A stretch of 33,340 bases of DNA, taken from a bacterium (lineage in GTDB: Bacteria; Margulisbacteria; Marinamargulisbacteria; UBA817; JABISL01). Shown one piece after another: positions 16,442 through 24,397 of the stretch. The notes under the pieces were generated by a model. It saw nothing but the letters and a program-made list of their open reading frames with translations, was not told where the DNA came from and searched no databases. Made by a program: the position numbers and the translations under genes. Position 1 is the stretch's first letter, and every line of letters starts with the position of its first letter. The stretch lies in NCBI GenBank assembly GCA_018700055.1, contig JABISL010000052.1, positions 1 to 33,340 of the forward strand, given 5' to 3'.

Positions 16442-17904
16442 TATTCAGGCGGCTCTGGTAAACCGGGTAGGGCAGATGCATATGGTTTGAGTTTGGGTTG
16501 GAGGATAGACGCTACTGGATAGGCACAATAGTCTGCGGCATAGTAAGCACTAGGCCGATGATTACCGCTATCGCCAATTCCCCCAAAGGGTTGCCTGCTA
16601 CTAGCTCCTGTTGTCGGTACATTACGATTGATTAGCCCGGCACGAGCATCTCGGTAGAATTGATCAAAGTGCTGGTCGTTATCCGTCAATATTCCCGACG
16701 CCAATCCATAGGCTGTTCGGTTGGCTTCTTGAATAGCCGAGTCTAAGTCGGGGACGCGAATGACCTGTAAAAAGGGGCCAAAGGTTTCTTTGTCTCCCCG
16801 ATCCGTGACGTTTGTTACATCAATGAGTCCAGGTGTTAATAGTGTTGAGACTCCTTTGATAGGTGTCATTTGAACCAAAGAGACAGCCCCTTGATTTATT
16901 AAGTAGTCTTGATGAATCAAAAGACGTTTGGCAATAGCGTCATCTATAACCGGACCCATGAATGGCGATTCTTGATCGGTGTAAGCCCCTACGCGGATAC
17001 GCGTGATTAAATTTACCAATATTTCAAGAAAATCAGGATGACAATGGGGCTCCACTATAATCAGACGCCTGGCGCAAGTGCATCGCTGACCCGCTGTAAT
17101 ATAAGCAGATTGGATAACGGTATACGCAGCGGCAATACAGTCACTGATTTGATCTACAATTAAAGGGTTGTTTCCACCCATTTCAAGGGCAATCATCTTG
17201 CTTGGATTCGATGAGTAAGACCGTAAAAGATGTTTTCCAGCGCCCGAGCTCCCGGTAAAAAACAAAGCGTCGATACCCGAGTGTTCTGCTAAAAAAGCCC
17301 CACATAGTTTATCGCCCTGAATCAGAGAAATAACACCAGATGGAAGACCCGCTTCCACCCAACACTTGATCATTAATTCGGACACCTTTGGACTGTGTTC
17401 ACTGGGTTTGAATACCACAGTGTTTCCCGCGAGAAGCGCCGGAATAATATGACCATTAGGGAGGTGGAGAGGGAAGTTGAAAGGCCCCAGTACTAGACAG
17501 ACCCCATGAGGCCGATGTGTAGTTTGTTGAAGCCCACCATTAACCTCTACAGTTCGAGTAGGGCAACGATCTAAATAAGCATCGATTGAAACATCTATCT
17601 TAGCGATAGCGGCATTTACTTCTGTTTTGGATTCCCATAAGGGTTTTCCAACTTCTTCTGAGATCAATAACGCCAAGTCATTTTGTTTGGACTCTAAGAC
17701 GGTCTGGTATCGACGCATACACACGATGCGATCTTCCAATGATCGCGTAGACCAAGTTATAAATTCACGTTTAGCTATAGATATAGCCAAGTCCATTTGA
17801 TTGGGGGTAGCCATATTCGCCTCCCAGATACTGGTTTGCGTTGCCGGGTTTAATGATTGAAATGTATCGCCTTCTCCCTCGATCCAATTGTCTATGAATT
17901 GCAT
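16441..17904 (-). CDS. astD: N-succinylglutamate 5-semialdehyde dehydrogenase
   Basis: 487 residues, close to E. coli AstD (492). NAD-dependent oxidation of succinylglutamate semialdehyde to succinylglutamate. Motifs: GPFNFPLHLPNGH (140-152), FTGSSGAGK (217-224), EMGGNNP with general base E241, catalytic C275 in AGQRCTCARR and PFGGIGDSGNHRPSAYYAADYCAYPV near the C-terminus. The last of these separates AstD from the P5C dehydrogenase half of PutA. AAAGGAT lies 5 bases before the ATG. It starts 11 bases after the astA stop. Confidence 0.96.
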   Translation of the reverse strand: MQFIDNWIEGEGDTFQSLNPATQTSIWEANMATPNQMDLAISIAKREFITWSTRSLEDRIVCMRRYQTVLESKQNDLALLISEEVGKPLWESKTEVNAAIAKIDVSIDAYLDRCPTRTVEVNGGLQQTTHRPHGVCLVLGPFNFPLHLPNGHIIPALLAGNTVVFKPSEHSPKVSELMIKCWVEAGLPSGVISLIQGDKLCGAFLAEHSGIDALFFTGSSGAGKHLLRSYSSNPSKMIALEMGGNNPLIVDQISDCIAAAYTVIQSAYITAGQRCTCARRLIIVEPHCHPDFLEILVNLITRIRVGAYTDQESPFMGPVIDDAIAKRLLIHQDYLINQGAVSLVQMTPIKGVSTLLTPGLIDVTNVTDRGDKETFGPFLQVIRVPDLDSAIQEANRTAYGLASGILTDNDQHFDQFYRDARAGLINRNVPTTGASSRQPFGGIGDSGNHRPSAYYAADYCAYPVASILQPKLKPYASALPGLPEPPE

Positions 17905-17915
17905 AATTTATCCTT

Positions 17916-18938
17916 TTACTGGATTGGACTGGTCCAAACCGTATCCTTTGAGTCTAAATATAATGGTTGTAGCGCATGATTAGAGGTAACGAGGGAGTTG
18001 TCTAAGATAGATGCTTGATTCGACACCACACGGAACCGATTGGGATTCCCATTACAAATCAGGTACTGGGATCCTCGACTTTCGGATTGGATTTGAATAG
18101 GAAGTGTTTGGCAGTCAGAAATGGTTCGTATAGAGTCACGCAAGACAGACAGTTTGGGTCCTGCATCAAAAATATCAACCTGATGGCTATACCGGAACCC
18201 TTCTGACTCAAGCAGGCGTTGCGCAGGAATGGTAGCCGGATGGGGCTTACCAATGACATCCTGGGCTTCTTGGGACAGTAGGTGGGCATAAATTGGATAT
18301 CTTGGCATCAGATCGGCGATAAATTGTTTGTCCTGAGAACTGAGCTGATCTGCAATAGGAAAACTCATCTGAAAAAAATGCCGTCCCAAAGACTCCCAAA
18401 AAGGAGAAATACCTTCGTCATCACTAATTCCTCGCATTTCTGCGATAACAGTTGTGTCTACACGATTGGGAAAACAGGCCATAAACATAAATCGCCCTAA
18501 TGATAATAAGCGTCCATAGCCTTTTCCGCGAAAATCAGGGTGAAGAAATAAAGTCCCGACTTCACTTGGCCCATGGCGGGTTTCCATAAGCTCTAATATA
18601 GGGTTCACCGTCTGAATATCGAGAGCTTTGGAGTGTTTCTCAACGCGATTAAGTCTATAACAGTAGAATGGGGATTTGAGCCCGACTCTAGCAATGATGC
18701 TACTGGTACCAATGATTTGTTTAGATGAAATAATTTCTAGTACGAACAAATAAAACTCATTACTAGGGGTGTCAGAGTGCATTTCCCAGGATCGTAATGA
18801 GTCTTCAATAAGGTGTGTTAATGTTCTGCGATCTTTCGAGAGGGATGTTAGGCCGGGTAGGGCGCATTGGGCCAAAGAATGTAGGGCATCCAAATCGCTG
18901 AGTTGAACAGGTCGCAATACAGCTAATTCATGGGTCAT
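17916..18938 (-). CDS. astA: Arginine N-succinyltransferase
   Basis: 340 residues from the chosen ATG, against 344 in E. coli. Transfers succinyl from succinyl-CoA to the alpha-amino group of arginine and commits it to the AST pathway. The GNAT-like beginning LAVLRPVQLSDLDALHSLA is followed by GTSSIIARVGLKSPFYCYRL, LFLHPDFRGKGYGRLLSLGR (acetyl-CoA-type loop) and FAEMRG-like VIAEMRGISDDEG. The ATG at 18936-18938 overlaps the astC stop as ATGA and begins MTHELAVLRP, which suits the family. A GTG 12 bases further upstream is open but less likely. Confidence 0.95.
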   Translation of the reverse strand: MTHELAVLRPVQLSDLDALHSLAQCALPGLTSLSKDRRTLTHLIEDSLRSWEMHSDTPSNEFYLFVLEIISSKQIIGTSSIIARVGLKSPFYCYRLNRVEKHSKALDIQTVNPILELMETRHGPSEVGTLFLHPDFRGKGYGRLLSLGRFMFMACFPNRVDTTVIAEMRGISDDEGISPFWESLGRHFFQMSFPIADQLSSQDKQFIADLMPRYPIYAHLLSQEAQDVIGKPHPATIPAQRLLESEGFRYSHQVDIFDAGPKLSVLRDSIRTISDCQTLPIQIQSESRGSQYLICNGNPNRFRVVSNQASILDNSLVTSNHALQPLYLDSKDTVWTSPIQ

Positions 18939-20296
18939 GGATCTAGACACTCCTCAACAACAACCAATACTTTTTGAATATCAGTCTCAGTGACCCCTCC
19001 AATGGGCATCAAAAACCGAACTCTCAGGGGATCGTTGCCATTGATAAAGACGATAACACCGGCCTCGTATAGCCGTCGTATATAAGCCATAGTTCTCTCT
19101 GGGTCACCTTTATAAGAGGTGAATGCGATCATTCCGCCATATCCATAAGGACCCTCAACGATATCCGGTCGTCTTTGGGCGATGGATTTGAGTCCGTCTC
19201 GCATCTGATTTGACCGGCTCATGATTAATCCGTCTTGACCCAAATATCCGTTTTGAGTGAGCTCATCCAGAACATGAATGGCGGCCGAGATAGCTGTAGC
19301 AGAACTAGTGAAGGTTTGACTGACTAGTCCGGGTTTGGGCTGTAAGGCTTGATTGTATAGTGTGGCGCACACCTGAGAGAGTTTCCCTACCGTAACAATA
19401 TCCACGTGATCTTGAAGTCCAAAATGTTGATAAGCGAACAAGTGATCTGTCCGTCCAAAGGTTTGAATTTCATCAATAAATATAGGAATGGAATGAGACT
19501 TGCAAACCTCAATAAGCGCCATGAAAAAGGACTTTGTTCCTGGATAGAATCCGCCTTCACCTTGAATTAGCTCCATCATGAGGCCCGCATAGGCATCAGG
19601 ATATCTAGATATATAGGATTCAAGAAGAGATATCGCTTTTTGAGTGCTTTCCTCAGGATGATTGGCATCATAGAACGGAAGGTAATCTACGGTTAATGTG
19701 TCTGGAAGGCCAACTCTGTACTTAGACTTGTCTGTGACATGAGCCAATGCCAATGTTCGACCGGAGAAACAATGTTCAAAGGCCAATAGCCTCGTAGCCG
19801 GTTGTCGATACTGAAAGAGTATCTTAAGCGCATTTTCGTTGGCCATCGCCCCAGATGTAGTTAAAAAAGCATGATCCAATCCCGATAATTCAGAGAGTCG
19901 CTTAATTAAGGTTAGGCTATCTAAGTTCTGCTGAAGATTGCCTTGCATCACCGTATCTTGGATTGCTCCCCGAATACAGGCTTCTAACATAGCATCAGAG
20001 CCATGTGTCCAATGTGCACCGATGCCACTGATAAAGTCGTATTTGATACTGCCATCGGCTAATTGCACGAAGGCTCCGTTACCAATTCCACTTGATAGAT
20101 AAGGGTAAAATAACCCACTGCCACGTGCTTTTTTGATATCACTTAACGCAGAAGCATACCCTTGGGTATACAAATAGTCAGGTGCTTTAATTCCTGTTAA
20201 ATGAGACCGTTTGGTCGATATAGTTTGGACCAATGCCTTAAGGCATTTTTCGAATTCAGGGTCCTGATCAAATGCTTGGAATACAGAGTTAGTCAT
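18935..20296 (-). CDS. astC: Class III aminotransferase, probable succinylornithine transaminase
   Basis: 453 residues, about 45 longer than E. coli AstC. Would move the delta-amino group of succinylornithine to 2-oxoglutarate. The PLP lysine is K305 in TVGKLSQ and the PLP-nitrogen aspartate is D275 in FIDEIQTFGRTD. The usual SGTEANE segment is TTSGAMANENALK (147-158). The N-terminal 60 residues and WTHGSDAML are unlike ArgD/AstC, so this is a divergent branch. The function is assigned from its place as first gene of astC-A-D-B, in the E. coli order, and the ATGA overlap with astA. It may also accept ornithine or lysine. The start follows AAAGG, and the upstream region carries CCCCTTAA repeats. 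Confidence 0.85.
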   Translation of the reverse strand: MTNSVFQAFDQDPEFEKCLKALVQTISTKRSHLTGIKAPDYLYTQGYASALSDIKKARGSGLFYPYLSSGIGNGAFVQLADGSIKYDFISGIGAHWTHGSDAMLEACIRGAIQDTVMQGNLQQNLDSLTLIKRLSELSGLDHAFLTTSGAMANENALKILFQYRQPATRLLAFEHCFSGRTLALAHVTDKSKYRVGLPDTLTVDYLPFYDANHPEESTQKAISLLESYISRYPDAYAGLMMELIQGEGGFYPGTKSFFMALIEVCKSHSIPIFIDEIQTFGRTDHLFAYQHFGLQDHVDIVTVGKLSQVCATLYNQALQPKPGLVSQTFTSSATAISAAIHVLDELTQNGYLGQDGLIMSRSNQMRDGLKSIAQRRPDIVEGPYGYGGMIAFTSYKGDPERTMAYIRRLYEAGVIVFINGNDPLRVRFLMPIGGVTETDIQKVLVVVEECLDP

Positions 20297-20312
20297 TGTT
20301 TGGCCTTTCTGT

Positions 20313-20342
20313 CCCCTTAAACTCTCTCTTCCCCTTAAGGGG
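20313..20342. promoter_or_regulatory. CCCCTTAA repeat and palindrome upstream of astC
   Basis: CCCCTTAA occurs at 20313-20320 and again at 20331-20338, 18 bases apart. The second copy is part of a perfect 12-base palindrome CCCCTTAAGGGG (20331-20342). It lies 16-46 bases upstream of the astC start, a suitable place for an operator. No -24/-12 element is seen here, unlike the sigma-54-controlled E. coli ast operon. Confidence 0.4.
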
Positions 20343-20349
20343 GTGAAAT

Positions 20350-20373
20350 AAACATCGAAAAAACTTGATGTTT
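20350..20373. repeat. AT-rich hairpin in the astC / lipoprotein divergent region
   Basis: AAACATC (20350-20356) and GATGTTT (20367-20373) form a 7-base stem with a 10-base loop, followed on the plus strand by two more Ts. It is too AT-rich for a strong terminator and could be an operator. Confidence 0.3.
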
Positions 20374-20423
20374 TTAATCCGTGCTAGTTGGGTATACAGA
20401 ATCATATCCATATGGAGGACTTG

Positions 20424-21692
20424 ATGAAACGATACCTACGGTATGTAGCATGCCTAGCAATGATAATGGTCTTTACAGCATGCTCAGAAATTCAAAATTT
20501 AATACCTGTTCAACCGAAAGCGGGGCCTGTAGTAACAGGGGCCACGACAAGTGGGTTGTCCGGAAGTCCTACTGTAGATTTGGTCTCATTGTCTTGGGAA
20601 TTTGAAGAGACAGCCGATATTGAGGCGATCCAAATTAGGCGGAGTGATTCGAGTGCCCCACAAACTATTTTTGATGGAGATCTGGTATATCTGAATTCAG
20701 GGGGTACCTCTTTTGAAGATGCGGGAGTAACCTCGAATACGACCTACCACTACTCCATTTTTACACGAGACTCCCAGGATCAGTGGGGAATCCAAGAAAG
20801 TATCAGTTCCAAAACGAAGACGGTAACGGAAGCCATGAGAAAGCTTGTTCAAGATATTCAAGCCTACGCTGTAGCAAGCGACCCTTCCTTTTTAGTAGTG
20901 GTTGGTGGGGGGGTAGAACTAACTACCGATGATGGATTAAGTTCAGGTAACCTTCTACCGGGGTATATGGCGAGTATAGATGCGCTACTACAGAGATCGG
21001 TGTACTTTTCACCGACAGACGTTACAGAGACACCCGCCCCAATGGAAGCGTATTTAGATAAAATTAAAAACACAGGGGCAAAACCTATTATGGTGATGGA
21101 CTTTGCTACGAGTGGGGGAAACATCTCTACATCTGCAATAGCATCCCAAACCAAAGGGTATATTTCATTTCAAAGGCCAGTTACAATGACAGCCTTGCCG
21201 AGTGATCCAGGGGCAACAACACCTACGGATGTGCATAGTGGGAATGTTACTAATTTAACGGCGGCTCAGAATTTTGTGGTAGTGGAGGCCCCATTTACCA
21301 ATCATTTGACGGATATAGCAGCAAGTAACTATGACGTAATTGTGATGGATATCTTTCAGACTGATCAGAGCGATGCTGGGAACGTAGTACTCTCAACTCA
21401 AGTGAACAGTCTTAGATCAAAGGGTAATTTAGGAAACAGACTAGTTCTTGCATACCTAGATATAGGTACTATTTCGGATCAATACTATTATTGGGATTCC
21501 GCTTGGGATACAACCCCTGAGTCTTGGATAGGGGCATCAATCATCGGTACAGACCGATACAGAACACACTATTGGAATGCTGACTGGCAAACGATATTAT
21601 TCGGAAACGACTCTTCCTTTATGAAAAAAATATTGGATGCCGGATTTGATGGCGTGTTGCTAGATAACCTAGACGAACACAAAGCGCATTAA
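20424..21692 (+). CDS. Lipoprotein with FN3-like domain and GH114 (TM1410-like) glycosidase domain, short C-terminus
   Basis: 422 residues. A type II signal peptide (MKRYLRYVACLAMIMVFTAC) puts the lipid-bearing cysteine at C20. A fibronectin-III-like domain spans about 35-125. The C-terminal half matches the GH114 / endo-alpha-1,4-polygalactosaminidase barrel: VLAYLDIGTISDQYYYWD, HYWNADWQTILFG and GFDGVLLDNLDEH. Relatives cleave galactosaminogalactan-type glycans, but a specific substrate is only a guess. Proteins of this family usually continue past the final LDN aspartate; here only six residues follow, so the barrel may be truncated. An in-frame ATG 36 bases upstream is rejected because GGAGG (20414-20418) is 5 bases before this ATG and the lipobox fits it. 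The stop overlaps the STAS stop in TTAA. Confidence 0.83.
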   Translation: MKRYLRYVACLAMIMVFTACSEIQNLIPVQPKAGPVVTGATTSGLSGSPTVDLVSLSWEFEETADIEAIQIRRSDSSAPQTIFDGDLVYLNSGGTSFEDAGVTSNTTYHYSIFTRDSQDQWGIQESISSKTKTVTEAMRKLVQDIQAYAVASDPSFLVVVGGGVELTTDDGLSSGNLLPGYMASIDALLQRSVYFSPTDVTETPAPMEAYLDKIKNTGAKPIMVMDFATSGGNISTSAIASQTKGYISFQRPVTMTALPSDPGATTPTDVHSGNVTNLTAAQNFVVVEAPFTNHLTDIAASNYDVIVMDIFQTDQSDAGNVVLSTQVNSLRSKGNLGNRLVLAYLDIGTISDQYYYWDSAWDTTPESWIGASIIGTDRYRTHYWNADWQTILFGNDSSFMKKILDAGFDGVLLDNLDEHKAH

Positions 21693-22012
21693 TTGGTTGG
21701 GACGTCAGCCAAAGAAGAATAGAGTGGCAGTAAGCGATCAAGGTGGGTACGTCTAAGCATGTCAGAAGCTTTTTCAGATGCATTAATGATAACGACTGAC
21801 TTTTGTTTAGCCTTGAGGCGCTTGGCACTTTGGATTAATGCTCCTAATCCCGAACTATCAATATAATCTACGTCGCTAATATCAAATGCCACAATAGACT
21901 GTGCGCTCTCAGCACCTTTGTTAGTCATAGACCGTAGTGACTTATAGTTCGAAAAAGATAAGTTTCCCGAACAAGATATTAAATAAAATGGTGGTTGTTC
22001 CATTGTTGTCAT
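21689..22012 (-). CDS. STAS-domain anti-sigma-factor antagonist
   Basis: 107 residues forming a single STAS domain of the SpoIIAA/RsbV type. The phosphorylation site is DYIDSSGLGALI (49-60) with the DSSG at 52-55. Such proteins bind an HPK-like anti-sigma kinase when unphosphorylated and so free its partner sigma factor or other target. No partner kinase or phosphatase is in the window. The start at 22010-22012 has AAGGGG about 8 bases upstream; an ATG nine bases later is possible. The gene lies behind a sigma-54 promoter (22107-22124) and an intrinsic terminator (22027-22064). The sigma-54 activator gene is immediately upstream on the same strand. Confidence 0.93.
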   Translation of the reverse strand: MTTMEQPPFYLISCSGNLSFSNYKSLRSMTNKGAESAQSIVAFDISDVDYIDSSGLGALIQSAKRLKAKQKSVVIINASEKASDMLRRTHLDRLLPLYSSLADVPTN

Positions 22013-22026
22013 TTTTTTACCCCTTT

Positions 22027-22064
22027 AAAAAAAAACTAGGGTGAAGAAATAAATCTTCACCCTA
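22027..22064 (-). terminator. Intrinsic terminator inside the STAS leader (possible attenuator)
   Basis: On the minus strand TAGGGTGAAGA (22054-22064) pairs perfectly with TCTTCACCCTA (22037-22047) across a 6-base loop. One G and then nine Us (22027-22035) follow. This is a full Rho-independent terminator. It sits only 14 bases before the STAS start codon and downstream of the sigma-54 promoter, so it lies within the predicted leader of the STAS mRNA. Confidence 0.85.
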
Positions 22065-22106
22065 ATGTTAGGAGAGAATTTCCCCTTACACTCCCAACAA
22101 CACTTA

Positions 22107-22124
22107 ATGCAAAAAATATGCCAA
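22107..22124 (-). promoter_or_regulatory. Sigma-54 (-24/-12) promoter for the STAS gene
   Basis: The minus strand reads TTGGCATATTTTTTGCAT: TGGCA at -24, TTGCA at -12, and exactly ten bases between the GG and GC dinucleotides as sigma-54 requires. Transcription should start near 22097, giving an 85-base leader. The gene directly upstream encodes a sigma-54 activator, which strengthens the call. Confidence 0.8.
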
Positions 22125-22207
22125 GAGAATAGCTAGGTAAGAATTTGAGTTTTAAGAGGAAAAAAAGGCTTTGCTTAGAGAGGGTTGAAGAAAGTGCAAT
22201 TGACAAG

Positions 22208-22224
22208 ATTGTAGAAAATACAAT
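22208..22224. promoter_or_regulatory. Inverted repeat, candidate binding site of the sigma-54 activator
   Basis: ATTGTA (22208-22213), GAAAA, TACAAT (22219-22224): perfect 6-base arms. The centre is about 119 bases upstream of the predicted sigma-54 start, within the usual range for NtrC-type upstream activator sites. Only one clear copy was seen. Confidence 0.5.
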
Positions 22225-22244
22225 TATAGATGCAATATGAAGCG

Positions 22245-23594
22245 TTATTCCTCCAAACGACTTTGTAATGTCCGGAAGTTAACTCCTAGAAAAGAAGCGG
22301 TGTCTTTTTTGTTTCTGCTACATTTGTCATATACCCGGCGGGCATAGGATTTGCATAAGTCTCTTTCAGTCATTTTTTGATCCAATGCTGAGTCGATTAA
22401 TTGATGGTCTTCAGAGATGTTTATGGGTAAATGATCCGATTCAATTTCGTTGCCGGCACATAAAATAGTGGCTCTAGAAATGACGTTTTCCAATTCACGT
22501 ACATTTCCACGCCATTCATAATGTGTGAGCCGTTGCTTGGCATCTTCAGAGAATCCCTTAATGGCGTTTCCATAGCGTGACCCAAATCGTTTGAGAAAAT
22601 AATCAGCAATTAAAAGGACATCAGAGCCTCTGTCACGTAGTGGTGGAATTTCAATAGGGAATACACTTAAGCGGTAGAATAAGTCTTCGCGGAATGTTTT
22701 GTCTTTTACCATTTGCTTGAGGTCTCGGTTCGTTGCTGCCAATATGCGAACATTGGTTTTGATTGTTTTGGTGCCGCCAATACGTTCAAATTCTTTTTCC
22801 TGAAGTACGCGAAGTAATTTGACCTGCATACTGAGACTCAGTTCACCGATTTCATCCAAAAATATAGTTCCGTTATGAGCTAGTTCAAATCGACCTAGCT
22901 TACGTTGATCAGCGCCGGTAAAGGCGCCTTTTTCGTGACCGAATAGTTCACTCTCAATGAGGTTTTCGGGAAGTGCGGCACAATTAAATCGAATAAAGGG
23001 ACCTTTGGCTAAATTGCTTTTCTCATGGATAGCTTTTGCAATTAATTCTTTACCGGTTCCACTTTCACCTTCAATAAGAATGGTGACATCGGTTTGAGCC
23101 ACCTTATTGATGAGTGCAAATAAGGATTGAATGACGGGGCTGTCACCTATAATCTCAGGAAAATCATCATCGATTTTAAGAAGTCTTTGGAGTTTTTTGT
23201 TCTCATTGATTAATGCACTATGGTCGATCGCGTCTTTGACGGTGAGTTTGAACTCTTCTAAGTCAAAAGGTTTCTCAATATATCGATACGCACCTTCCTT
23301 GATGAACTGGATACTGAGATCCTTGTCTCCATGAGCGGTCATTACAATAATAGGGACTTCTGGGGCGATGCTTTTGGCGGCCTTAATAAACTCGATCCCA
23401 TTCATTTCGGGCATCTTGTAATCCACAATCACCAGAGACGGGGGGGACTGAGAAAAATGTTTGAGTCCAAGCTTTCCGTTTAACGCGCCTGTTACTTGGT
23501 AATCATCTGCTGATAAAACCCCTATAACAGAAGCAAGAATGCTCTCTTCATCATCAATTAGCAATATGTTTGGAGACTCGCTATACTTACCCAT
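22245..23594 (-). CDS. Sigma-54-dependent response regulator (NtrC family)
   Basis: 449 residues. The N-terminal receiver (about 9-120) has the acidic pocket LLIDDEES, phosphoacceptor D58 in VIVDYKMPEMNG, and the switch lysine in YIEKPFD. The central AAA+ domain (about 145-375) shows Walker A GESGTGKE, the sigma-54 contact loop GAFTGA, Walker B FLDEIGEL, and RDRGSDV. The C-terminus has a Fis-type helix-turn-helix (DTASFLGVNFRTLQSRLEE). The frame is open 44 codons further upstream, but the extension looks non-coding and MGKYSESPNILLIDDEE is a normal start, so the ATG at 23592-23594 is chosen. There is no clear Shine-Dalgarno there, so a GTG three codons upstream is also possible. No partner histidine kinase is adjacent. 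Confidence 0.95.
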   Translation of the reverse strand: MGKYSESPNILLIDDEESILASVIGVLSADDYQVTGALNGKLGLKHFSQSPPSLVIVDYKMPEMNGIEFIKAAKSIAPEVPIIVMTAHGDKDLSIQFIKEGAYRYIEKPFDLEEFKLTVKDAIDHSALINENKKLQRLLKIDDDFPEIIGDSPVIQSLFALINKVAQTDVTILIEGESGTGKELIAKAIHEKSNLAKGPFIRFNCAALPENLIESELFGHEKGAFTGADQRKLGRFELAHNGTIFLDEIGELSLSMQVKLLRVLQEKEFERIGGTKTIKTNVRILAATNRDLKQMVKDKTFREDLFYRLSVFPIEIPPLRDRGSDVLLIADYFLKRFGSRYGNAIKGFSEDAKQRLTHYEWRGNVRELENVISRATILCAGNEIESDHLPINISEDHQLIDSALDQKMTERDLCKSYARRVYDKCSRNKKDTASFLGVNFRTLQSRLEE

Positions 23595-23633
23595 AAGTAA
23601 CACAAGACTACACCAAAATCGAGAAATAAAACA

Positions 23634-23888
23634 ATGACAAACCCATCTTCCAGTATCGTTGAAGTAAGAGTATTTAAGGAAGCCGAGAAGGCGCTTTCTT
23701 GGGAAGAGATTCCAATTAATAGTCACCTACCAATATTTACTAAGCCCAGTCAGGCTATCGACAATGTGACCAAACGCATTCGCTTAATTTATTTTAAGAA
23801 TGCGAGTGATATTTGGAAGGTGCGCTGGAATTTTCGTGGTGAGTCTCAAGGGTATTGGGTCGACTCCGAAAACTCGGAGATGACATGA
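23634..23888 (+). CDS. Small unknown protein coupled to DUF420 gene
   Basis: 84 residues, no recognised domain, no signal peptide or membrane segment. The C-terminal half (RIRLIYFKNASDIWKVRWNF) looks like two or more beta strands, so it may be a small folded domain. Support for being real is its stop, which overlaps the DUF420 start as ATGA, and its place 39 bases from the divergent regulator start. The ribosome-binding site is weak (GAGAAA). Codon use resembles the neighbours. Confidence 0.65.
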   Translation: MTNPSSSIVEVRVFKEAEKALSWEEIPINSHLPIFTKPSQAIDNVTKRIRLIYFKNASDIWKVRWNFRGESQGYWVDSENSEMT

Positions 23889-24397
23889 AAAATAATCGCT
23901 TGCCCTCACTAATATTTGGCTTGCTTAGTATTGTCATATGCCTGTTCTTGGCTTGGCTTACGTACTGGGCTCCGGCAGCAACAACGATTCCTAACTGGAT
24001 GCAGGCCATTCCTAAGTTTAATGCTGCGATGAATGGGATCTCTCTATTGTTCATGCTTAGGGGCATCTCAGCCATCCTTAAAAAGGATATAGTCACTCAT
24101 AAACGAAGTATGTTTTCTGCTTTGATTTCATCCACCTTTTTCGTAGTAGGGTATGTTCTCTACAATACTTATGTTGGTCACACGCCATATGCGGGTGAAG
24201 GACTACTTCGACTCATCTACTTCGTAATCTTAATTAGTCATATAGCCCTAACAGTCGTTGCTCTTCCCATGATTCTGATGACAGTCTTCTTAGGTCTCAA
24301 AGATGATCGCCCTACACATAAAAGACTCGCCCGGTATACCTTTCCCATTTGGGCTTATATTTCCATCACTGGCATCCTTATTTATTTATTGCGGTAA
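23885..24397 (+). CDS. DUF420 membrane protein (CtaM/YozB-like)
   Basis: 170 residues with about five membrane helices. Family landmarks are IPKFNAAMNG (42-51), HKRSMFSALISS, GEGLLRLIYFVILISHIALTVVALP, HKRLARYTFPIWAYISITG and a short hydrophobic end. The conserved histidines in membrane loops are suited to haem or metal. Relatives in Firmicutes are needed for haem-copper oxidase function, so a role in assembling the respiratory chain is likely; a membrane cytochrome c gene lies about 2 kb downstream. The ATG at 23885 was chosen over one ten codons earlier because GGAG is 5 bases before it and it overlaps the preceding stop as ATGA. Confidence 0.88.
   Translation: MKNNRLPSLIFGLLSIVICLFLAWLTYWAPAATTIPNWMQAIPKFNAAMNGISLLFMLRGISAILKKDIVTHKRSMFSALISSTFFVVGYVLYNTYVGHTPYAGEGLLRLIYFVILISHIALTVVALPMILMTVFLGLKDDRPTHKRLARYTFPIWAYISITGILIYLLR

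Noticed and set aside
18936-18950. GTG start for astA at 18950
   Set aside because: The ATG at 18938 gives the family-typical N-terminus and an ATGA overlap with astC.
20388-20423. Upstream ATG for the lipoprotein gene
   Set aside because: It would place 12 residues before the signal peptide, and the GGAGG sits at the right distance only for the ATG at 20424.
23595-23726. 44-codon N-terminal extension of the sigma-54 regulator
   Set aside because: The sequence is rich in Trp, Phe and Cys, unlike a receiver N-terminus, and overlaps the divergent small gene.
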